A DNA stretch of 9,970 nt, from NCBI GenBank assembly GCA_039028315.1, contig JBCCIH010000081.1:1-9970 (forward strand), in the 5' to 3' direction. The DNA is from Thermodesulfobacteriota bacterium (GTDB taxonomy: Bacteria > Desulfobacterota_D > UBA1144 > Nemesobacterales > UBA2774). A program made the translations under genes and the position numbers. Below, piece by piece: positions 1-5,325 of this stretch. How positions within the stretch are numbered: the first letter of the stretch is position 1; the number at the start of each line of letters is the position of its first letter. A model generated the notes under the pieces. That model searched no databases. It was not told where the DNA came from and worked only from the letters and a program-made list of their open reading frames with translations.

Positions 1-2
1 CT

Positions 3-1235
3 AAAAGACAAAAAATCTCTGATCCAGTTTCTATCAACGAGATACAATCAGGAAAAGAGGAGAGAATTCCCACTAAAAATGCCGAGCTCGACCGTGTACT
101 GGGAGGAGGTTTTGTTCCAGGATCTGTAATACTCGTTGGAGGTGATCCCGGAATAGGGAAATCTACCCTGGCTCTTCAGATGTTAAATAACATTAGCACT
201 TCAAATAAAGACAATGATTATAATTTGCTCTATATAACAGGTGAGGAATCACCTGAGCAGGTTAAGCTCAGGGCCCAGAGAATAGGCGTCTCTTCAGAGA
301 AAGTATTTGTACTTTCGGCTACATCGGTAGAGAGTATTATTGATAAAATTAAAGACCTATCACCCCAAGTTGCTGTTGTGGATTCTATCCAAACGATGTA
401 TACAGAGGGGCTTGCTTCGGCCCCTGGCAGTGTAGGACAGATTAGAGAGTGCACTGCAAAGCTCATGCAGCATGCTAAATCACATGGAACAGCTATTTTC
501 TTAGTAGGCCACGTGACAAAAGAAGGCGCTATTGCCGGCCCAAAGGTTTTAGAGCACCTTGTGGACACTGTACTCTACTTTGAAGGCGGAAGAGATCACC
601 CCTACAGAATACTAAGAGCAATTAAAAATAGATTTGGTTCCACGAACGAGATAGGTGTTTTTGAAATGATGGACGTTGGGCTTAAAGAGGTTAAAAACCC
701 TTCAGAAATTTTCCTATCAGAGCGCCCTGAGAATGCATCAGGCTCCGTAGTCACTCCGAGCATAGAAGGTACTAGACCCATATTAGTCGAGATACAGGCT
801 CTTGTGTCCCCGTGCAGCTTTGGTGTGCCTAGAAGAACGACAATCGGGCTTGATAATAACCGTGTATCATTGCTACTTGCAGTGCTGGAAAAACGGGCGG
901 GGCTTCAAATACTTGGACAGGACGTTTTTATGAATGTAGCAGGAGGGGTAAAAATTGAAGAGCCCGCAATTGACCTGGCCATTTCTATCGCGCTTGTCTC
1001 AAGCTTTTTAAATAAGCCCCTTGATCCAGGCACAGTGGTGTTTGGCGAAATTGGCCTTGCTGGAGAAATAAGAGGGGTGTCACATATAGATATGAGAATA
1101 AATGAAGCGCAAAAATTAGGCTTTTCAAAGTGCGTTGTACCCAAGATAAACCTTGACAGGGTAGCATCAAATGATAATTCTATTTCCCTTATCGGAGTAG
1201 ACTCGATAGAGAAGGCAATTGAAGAATTTTTCTAA
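3..1235 (+). CDS. radA: DNA repair protein RadA (Sms), 5' end cut by window edge
   Basis: RadA is a RecA-like ATPase that promotes branch migration and processing of recombination intermediates in DNA repair. The reading frame is open from position 3, well upstream of the first ATG at 180, so 410 residues are visible. The Walker A motif GDPGIGKST lies at 141-167, upstream of that ATG, which proves the true start is outside the window. Other visible landmarks are TGEES (near 237-251), a Walker B-like VAVVDS stretch (372-389) and the RadA-specific KNRFG motif (624-638). A C-terminal Lon-protease-like domain follows, with DVFMNVAGGVKI and FGEIGLAGEIRGV. Known family members are about 455-460 residues and carry an N-terminal four-cysteine zinc finger. 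The missing part is therefore about 50 residues and should hold that finger. The stop is TAA, and murI follows 16 nt later on the same strand, so the two are probably co-transcribed. The identification is firm. Confidence 0.97.
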   Translation, partial: KRQKISDPVSINEIQSGKEERIPTKNAELDRVLGGGFVPGSVILVGGDPGIGKSTLALQMLNNISTSNKDNDYNLLYITGEESPEQVKLRAQRIGVSSEKVFVLSATSVESIIDKIKDLSPQVAVVDSIQTMYTEGLASAPGSVGQIRECTAKLMQHAKSHGTAIFLVGHVTKEGAIAGPKVLEHLVDTVLYFEGGRDHPYRILRAIKNRFGSTNEIGVFEMMDVGLKEVKNPSEIFLSERPENASGSVVTPSIEGTRPILVEIQALVSPCSFGVPRRTTIGLDNNRVSLLLAVLEKRAGLQILGQDVFMNVAGGVKIEEPAIDLAISIALVSSFLNKPLDPGTVVFGEIGLAGEIRGVSHIDMRINEAQKLGFSKCVVPKINLDRVASNDNSISLIGVDSIEKAIEEFF

Positions 1236-1251
1236 ATTGGACTAGGATCAT

Positions 1252-2088
1252 ATGACGAGCAATATAAAAAAAGCGCCGATCGGAGTATTTGACTCAGGTA
1301 TTGGTGGGCTTACAGTTGCAAAGGAACTTATTTCCGCCCTTCCCTCCGAGAATATTATTTACCTAGGTGATACAGCAAGAGTTCCCTACGGAACCAAATC
1401 TGGTAGAACTGTTATTACTTACTCCCACAGTAACGCCGATTTCTTGATTTCAAAGGGAATCAAGCTCTTAGTAGTAGCCTGCAACACGGCGTCATCAGTA
1501 TCCATCCCTAGTCTAAGGGAAGAATTCGATATACCTGTCATTGGTGTGATAGAACCAGGGGCAAGAAAAGCTGTGAGCGTAACTAGATCTGGCAAAATTG
1601 GTGTGATTGGCACCCCTTCTACAATTAACAGCAGCGCCTATAAAAAAGCTATTCATTCATTTCAATCAGACATAGAAGTATTTACGAAAGCCTGCCCGCT
1701 CTTTGTTCCGCTAGCCGATGAAGGCTGGACCCAAGGAGAGATAGTTGAGCGGATAGCACAGGAGTATTTAGCGCCACTAAAAGAAACAGGAATAGATGTT
1801 TTGGTGCTGGGTTGTACACATTACCCACTCTTAAAAGAAACCATTAACAATGTAATGGGAGATGGAATTACACTTGTTGATTCCGCCCAAGAAACTGCCA
1901 AGGAAATAGTTCATGTACTAACTTCTGAAGAACTTTTAAATAAAACAGATTCCCTCTCTGAGCGAGAATTCTATTTGACCGATGTATCTGATAGTTTTAT
2001 ATCTGTCGCCGGAAGATTTTTAGGGGAGAAAATAGATAAGATTGAAATGGTTGACATTACAGGGACGACAAAACTGCCGTCCCCATAG
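1252..2088 (+). CDS. murI: Glutamate racemase MurI
   Basis: A cytoplasmic, cofactor-independent racemase that converts L-glutamate to D-glutamate for the peptidoglycan stem peptide. The 278-residue length is normal for the family. Visible signatures are FDSGIGGLTV (residues 13-22, with the conserved Asp14), GDTARVPYG (39-47), VACNTAS (75-81, catalytic Cys77) and LGCTHYPLL (186-194, catalytic Cys188 and His190). Both cysteines of the two-base mechanism are therefore present. Catalytic roles are assigned from the family, not measured here. The ATG at 1252 has a short AGGA at 1244-1247 only 4 nt away, a weak site, but the distance from the start to the FDSGIGG motif fits the family and there is no better candidate. 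It lies 16 nt after radA. The last codons form one arm of a hairpin (2062-2083), and the gene runs tail to tail into etfA with a 23-nt gap. The alternative, aspartate racemase, is unlikely given the LGCTHYPL context and length. Confidence 0.97.
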   Translation: MTSNIKKAPIGVFDSGIGGLTVAKELISALPSENIIYLGDTARVPYGTKSGRTVITYSHSNADFLISKGIKLLVVACNTASSVSIPSLREEFDIPVIGVIEPGARKAVSVTRSGKIGVIGTPSTINSSAYKKAIHSFQSDIEVFTKACPLFVPLADEGWTQGEIVERIAQEYLAPLKETGIDVLVLGCTHYPLLKETINNVMGDGITLVDSAQETAKEIVHVLTSEELLNKTDSLSEREFYLTDVSDSFISVAGRFLGEKIDKIEMVDITGTTKLPSP

Positions 2089-2093
2089 TTTTT
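2062..2093 (+). terminator. Possible intrinsic terminator over the murI stop codon
   Basis: GGGACG (2062-2067) pairs perfectly with CGTCCC (2078-2083) around a 10-nt loop. A run of five T begins at 2089, directly after the TAG stop. The six-base-pair, GC-rich stem followed by a T run resembles a rho-independent terminator for radA-murI. It is imperfect, because five bases (CATAG) separate stem and T run, and the stem lies within the coding sequence. Read on the other strand the hairpin also forms but lacks a T run, so it would not obviously end the etfBA transcript. Confidence 0.45.
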
Positions 2094-2111
2094 GTCTTTG
2101 TTTTGTGTAAT

Positions 2112-3104
2112 TTATCCTTCTGAAACAAGCGCCTTTACATCTGCTGTAAATGGCGGGAGCACTTCAAAAAGATCTCCTACAATTCCGTAGTCACATTTTT
2201 GGAATATAGGTGCCTCAGGGTCTTTATTAATTGCAACAATAACTTTTGATGAACCCATTCCAGCAAAATGCTGAACAGAGCCTGAGATTGCAATTCCAAT
2301 GTAGAGGTTAGGTGAAACAGCTTTACCTGTCTGACCCACCTGCATATCATATGGACAGTACCCAGCGTCCACTGCTGCACGTGTTGCACCTGCTGCTGCG
2401 CCTAGTGTGTCTGCAAGATCGTAGATATATTTGAAGTTCTCCTCACTTGCGAGCCCTCTTCCTCCAGCAACTACTCTTTCTGCCTCTGTAAGCTCCGGTC
2501 TATCAGATGTCTTGGTCTGAAGCTCAATAACTTTTACGTGAATATCAGCGGGGTTTAACTCTACCGATCCGCTTATGACCTCTGGTGCTGCTGGAGACTC
2601 AACAGCTTTAAAGGAGTTTGGTCTTACTGTGGCCATCATTGTGGAATCTCCATGAAATACCTGAGTCTGAATAGCTTTACTTGAATGTGAATAGCGTTCA
2701 ATCTGAAGCTTGTTGCCTGACAGACCAATTGAAATCGCATCCATCGCAACTCCGGATCCCAATCTAGCAGCTACCCTGGGGAAATAGTCCTGCCCAAACA
2801 CTGTGTTACCTGCTATTACTACTGCCGGCTCATTTTGCTTAATCAATTCACTTAGGGCATTAACATAACCCTCAGTGTTGTAATCTTTTAGTAGATCACT
2901 GTCCACTACATATACTTTCTCAGCGCCGTATTTTCCGAGTTCTGCTTCCATTCCGGAAACTCCTGAACCCAAGAGCACTGCGCAAAGCTGCCCGCCAAGG
3001 CCGCCCACTAGTTTTTCTTTAGCCTCTGAAAGCGCTTCAAAGGTTACTTTTCTTATTGATCCGTCTAATTTTAGATCCGCTACTACCCATACATCGTTAC
3101 TCAT
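2112..3104 (-). CDS. etfA: Electron transfer flavoprotein, alpha subunit
   Basis: The FAD-carrying subunit of the EtfAB heterodimer, a soluble carrier that takes electrons from acyl-CoA and related dehydrogenases and passes them on, classically to ETF:quinone oxidoreductase. At 330 residues the length is typical. The N-terminal half is a nucleotide-binding-like fold. The C-terminal FAD domain is well conserved: AGGRGL (213-218), GATRAAVDAG (239-248), QVGQTGK (255-261), ISGSVQHFAGM (273-283), INKDPEAPIF (292-301) and DYGIVGDLF (305-313). The start is secure: a perfect AGGAGG (3111-3116, minus strand) sits 6 nt before the ATG. The gene follows etfB by 46 nt, in the usual etfB-etfA order, and should share its promoter. 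No dehydrogenase partner is visible nearby, so the physiological donor cannot be named. An electron-bifurcating role is neither shown nor excluded by the residues I can read. Confidence 0.97.
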   Translation of the reverse strand: MSNDVWVVADLKLDGSIRKVTFEALSEAKEKLVGGLGGQLCAVLLGSGVSGMEAELGKYGAEKVYVVDSDLLKDYNTEGYVNALSELIKQNEPAVVIAGNTVFGQDYFPRVAARLGSGVAMDAISIGLSGNKLQIERYSHSSKAIQTQVFHGDSTMMATVRPNSFKAVESPAAPEVISGSVELNPADIHVKVIELQTKTSDRPELTEAERVVAGGRGLASEENFKYIYDLADTLGAAAGATRAAVDAGYCPYDMQVGQTGKAVSPNLYIGIAISGSVQHFAGMGSSKVIVAINKDPEAPIFQKCDYGIVGDLFEVLPPFTADVKALVSEG

Positions 3105-3150
3105 TTTTTTCCTCCTACAATTTCTATATAAGTCAGTTGATTATTTTCGA

Positions 3151-3990
3151 TTAGATAACTTTTGCATCGTCCCTAAGCAGTGTAATAAGCTCCTTCGCAG
3201 AGTTCGCAATCTCCTCGCCTTTTACCATTGGCTCATCTGAACCCTTGATGATCTTGAGTTTCCTCTCAATCTGAGGCACTTCGATTGCTGTTGTTGTTAC
3301 TCTGGCGCCTTGCTTACTTACAGCGTCCTGCCCAAATCCAAGTCCGTCAAAACCTATATCATCCATTGAAACTTCCGTAAGAGGTTTTTTCTTAGCTTTC
3401 ATGATTCCTGGAAGTGATGCGTAGCGCGGTTCATTCATAGCATCAGGGCATGTTATAAGACAAGGAAGCGGCACTTCAACAACTACGTGTCCCCCGTCTA
3501 TCTCTTTCTGACAAACTGCTTTTTTAGCGTCAGCATTTATCTCAACAACCTTACTTACAAGAGAAACATGAGGAATTCCCAGCTCCTCAGCGATTTGAAC
3601 GCCGACTTGTCCTGACTCCTCATCAATAATTTTCATCCCGGTGAAGATGATGTCAAACTCTCCTAGCTTTTTGATTTCACTTGCTATTATTGCGCCAGTT
3701 GCATATGAATCGGTATCAGCAAAAGCATCTCCGCTGATATGCACAGCACTATCTGCGCCCATTGCAAGTGCTTGTCTTATTGTTTCTACAACTCTTGCCG
3801 GTCCAATAGAAACAATTACTACTTCACCGCCCTGTTTTTCCTTAGTCTGTATTGCCTCTTCAACAGCGAATTCATCATATGGATTCATGATCCATTTCAT
3901 GTCCCCAGTGTCAACGGAATCGCCGCTGGCTGATACTTGTATCTTAGCCTCTGTATCTTGTGTCTGACTGACAATTACTAGAATCTTCAC
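3151..3990 (-). CDS. etfB: Electron transfer flavoprotein, beta subunit (GTG start)
   Basis: The small subunit of the EtfAB heterodimer. In the family it binds AMP, or a second FAD in bifurcating types, and provides the docking face for dehydrogenases. The protein opens MKILVIVSQTQDT, matching the usual MKILV-type EtfB start, and has 279 residues. Visible motifs are NPYDEFAVEEA (36-46), a GADSAVHI segment (78-85), TGMKIIDEESGQVG (117-130, the nucleotide-binding region) and the beta-subunit signature from KEIDGG (162-167) to EPRYASLP (187-194) followed by KAKKKPL. I chose GTG at 3990 because a GGAGG lies 8 nt upstream (3999-4003). The longer in-frame TTG at 4005 overlaps that ribosome-binding site and would add five residues (MEVSK) not expected in the family. 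It is the first gene of the etfB-etfA operon, behind a consensus promoter and a long leader. Confidence 0.96.
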   Translation of the reverse strand: MKILVIVSQTQDTEAKIQVSASGDSVDTGDMKWIMNPYDEFAVEEAIQTKEKQGGEVVIVSIGPARVVETIRQALAMGADSAVHISGDAFADTDSYATGAIIASEIKKLGEFDIIFTGMKIIDEESGQVGVQIAEELGIPHVSLVSKVVEINADAKKAVCQKEIDGGHVVVEVPLPCLITCPDAMNEPRYASLPGIMKAKKKPLTEVSMDDIGFDGLGFGQDAVSKQGARVTTTAIEVPQIERKLKIIKGSDEPMVKGEEIANSAKELITLLRDDAKVI

Positions 3991-3998
3991 CTTACTTA

Positions 3999-4003
3999 CC
4001 TCC
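3999..4003 (-). promoter_or_regulatory. Ribosome-binding site that decides the etfB start
   Basis: GGAGG on the minus strand, 8 nt before the GTG at 3990. It overlaps the alternative in-frame TTG codon (4003-4005), so initiation at TTG would have no Shine-Dalgarno sequence of its own. Confidence 0.8.
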
Positions 4004-4114
4004 AATCTTTAGTTATTTACACATAGCACTTCTACTTATTTAATACTAAATTCTATAAAAACGGCCCAAAATTATTTAGGATTTAAGACTGACTTAGTTT
4101 AGTTCTTAGGCCAA

Positions 4115-4138
4115 CCCAGAATCAAATTTAGCCCAGAA
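4115..4138. repeat. Direct repeat CCCAGAA, 17-nt period
   Basis: CCCAGAA occurs at 4115-4121 and again at 4132-4138 on the plus strand, start to start 17 nt. It lies in the etfB leader, about 100 nt downstream of the predicted transcription start. Seven-base repeats arise by chance fairly often, so a role is only a possibility. Confidence 0.3.
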
Positions 4139-4235
4139 ATAGGATATTAAATTGAACTAATTACAGCCTGCTCACCTTTAACACACTTAGACCAAATCAA
4201 AAACTTAACACTGAATAAAAATCAAAAGGTATGTA

Positions 4236-4263
4236 ATTATAAATATTGATTGAACCTTGTCAA
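4236..4263 (-). promoter_or_regulatory. Consensus sigma70-type promoter for etfBA
   Basis: On the minus strand the -35 box is TTGACA (4263-4258) and the -10 box is TATAAT (4241-4236), separated by 16 bp. Both hexamers match the sigma70 consensus at all twelve positions. The start point is expected about 7 nt further on, near 4229. It points at etfB, the only minus-strand gene downstream before etfA. Its strength implies high constitutive transcription unless a repressor or the leader holds it back. Confidence 0.75.
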
Positions 4264-4284
4264 GAATGATAAATTGAATAGGAT
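4257..4284 (+). promoter_or_regulatory. Candidate promoter for the EamA transporter gene
   Basis: TTGTCA (4257-4262, five of six consensus positions) and TAGGAT (4279-4284, four of six) are separated by 16 bp on the plus strand. This places a start near 4291, about 20 nt before the ATG at 4313. The -35 box overlaps that of the minus-strand etfBA promoter, because both read from the palindrome CTTGTCAAG (4256-4264). The -10 box is weak, so this is tentative. Confidence 0.35.
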
Positions 4285-4312
4285 ATTGTCTTAAATTTTA
4301 TTGGCTCCTAAG

Positions 4313-5182
4313 ATGAATAAAACATTTCTACACCTTTTGCTTTTGATATTCACTATCACTACGTGGGGATACTCCTGGGTACTTATGAAAATGGGCCTGG
4401 ACTATGCAGAGCCCTTTACTTTTGCAGCGCTTAGAAATGCAATAGGCGCAGTGGCAATGCTGATATTTATTAAATACAGATCTATTAGCTGGCCAAGTAT
4501 TAACAAGTTCCCAGACTTCATAGCTGTGGGTATTTTCCAGACCGGACTTATGTTTGCTTCAATGCTCTATGGGATGCAGTTTGTAACTGCGGGCAAGACT
4601 TCAGTTCTTCTCTACACAATGCCCATTTGGACAATCTTTATGGTCCGCTTTTATCTTAAAGAGAAACTAGACAGGACAACGTGGATAGGGGTTGCACTCG
4701 GGACACTTGGAGTTATAAGCATATTAGGAATCGATGTTCTTGAATATCAGAGCTCGGAAATACTATTTGGGGAACTTTTAATAATTGCTGCAGCTATATC
4801 GTGGGCAGTCTCAAATATATGGGTAAAAAAGCGCTTGGGCACAGAGAATGTATACAGGATAAGCGCTATGCAGCTTACATTCGGAGCACTATTTCTCATA
4901 GGACTATCTATACCAACCGAGGGTCTTTTTGATGTACAGTGGAACCCTCACTCTATATATATTCTTCTTTTTACCGGAATAATCGCATCAGCTGTGGATT
5001 TTACAATCTGGTTTTATCTTATTAAAAACATAGACATTAAAATCACTACATTCTCCTCTATGCTGGTTCCTGTTTTCGGAATTCTCTTTGATTGGCTCAT
5101 ACTTGGAACCCCACTTGATGATGGTGTAATAATTGGCGGTATTTTAATACTTTTTGGCATATACTTAGTCTCTAAAAAGTAA
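4313..5182 (+). CDS. EamA/DMT-superfamily inner-membrane transporter
   Basis: A drug/metabolite-transporter-type permease of 289 residues. It is very hydrophobic, with about ten membrane helices arranged as two EamA repeats of five. The first repeat opens with TTWGYSWVLMKMGL near residue 16 and includes FAALRNAIGA and AGKTSVLLYTMPIWTIF, then LKEKLDRTTWIGVALG. The second begins near ELLIIAAAISWAVSNIW and ends ILFDWLILGTPLDDG followed by a last helix. The Glu often found after the Leu-Gly of the second repeat is replaced here (LGTPLDDG). Family members export metabolites, amino acids or drugs, but the substrate cannot be read from sequence. I prefer the ATG at 4313 because the hydrophobic start MNKTFLHLLLL is typical. 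An in-frame TTG at 4301 would add MAPK. Neither start has a clear Shine-Dalgarno sequence. It diverges from etfB and is followed by tamB after 143 nt. Confidence 0.9.
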   Translation: MNKTFLHLLLLIFTITTWGYSWVLMKMGLDYAEPFTFAALRNAIGAVAMLIFIKYRSISWPSINKFPDFIAVGIFQTGLMFASMLYGMQFVTAGKTSVLLYTMPIWTIFMVRFYLKEKLDRTTWIGVALGTLGVISILGIDVLEYQSSEILFGELLIIAAAISWAVSNIWVKKRLGTENVYRISAMQLTFGALFLIGLSIPTEGLFDVQWNPHSIYILLFTGIIASAVDFTIWFYLIKNIDIKITTFSSMLVPVFGILFDWLILGTPLDDGVIIGGILILFGIYLVSKK

Positions 5183-5228
5183 ATCGTTATAAAAACAATC
5201 TTTGATATGATTTGAATTAGCTCTAAGG

Positions 5229-5234
5229 TATAAT
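5229..5234 (+). promoter_or_regulatory. Possible -10 box of a tamB promoter
   Basis: A perfect TATAAT lies 91 nt before the tamB ATG, in the 143-nt gap after the transporter gene. No good -35 box is correctly spaced: TTGATA (5202-5207) is 21 bp away and TTGAAT (5212-5217) is 11 bp away. It may be weak, activator-dependent or a chance match. I see no terminator after the transporter gene, so read-through from it is also possible. Confidence 0.3.
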
Positions 5235-5325
5235 AAGCTTGTAATGTTAAGAATTAGGCGGGCTAGTATTTTCTCAGGCAACTAACAAAATCTGTGAGTA
5301 ATATCATCCCCCTATAAATCAATCC

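Larger units (their letters stand above)
3991..4229 (-). other. Predicted long 5' leader of the etfBA transcript
   Basis: If the promoter at 4236-4263 is used, transcription starts near 4229 and leaves about 239 nt untranslated before the etfB GTG. The stretch is AT-rich and contains no convincing gene; the only ORFs I see are a few codons long. On the minus strand it holds a direct repeat TTCTGGG (4138-4132 and 4121-4115). It also has nested pairing segments, GGCC/GGCC (4112-4109 with 4066-4063) and TAAGA/TCTTA (4108-4104 with 4088-4084). A run of five T follows at 4061-4057. These suggest a folded leader only weakly, since the inner loop is large. I do not recognise a known riboswitch. Confidence 0.4.

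Noticed and set aside
180..182. ATG at 180 as the radA start
   Set aside because: The Walker A motif is encoded upstream of it in the same open frame, so the gene must begin outside the window and this Met is internal.
3641..3967. Plus-strand open frames opposite etfB
   Set aside because: They are shadows of the well-supported etfB frame, with biased composition and no family resemblance.
4046..4079. CTAAAT/ATTTAG inverted repeat in the etfB leader as a hairpin
   Set aside because: Six AT-only pairs around a 22-nt loop would be unstable, and such repeats are expected by chance in AT-rich DNA.
4006..4300. A hidden small gene or tRNA in the divergent intergenic region
   Set aside because: Reading both strands I found only very short frames without ribosome-binding sites and no cloverleaf-like pattern.
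5313..5318. TATAAA just before the tamB ATG as a -10 box
   Set aside because: It lies 8 nt from the start codon, leaving essentially no leader, and no -35 box is placed correctly.
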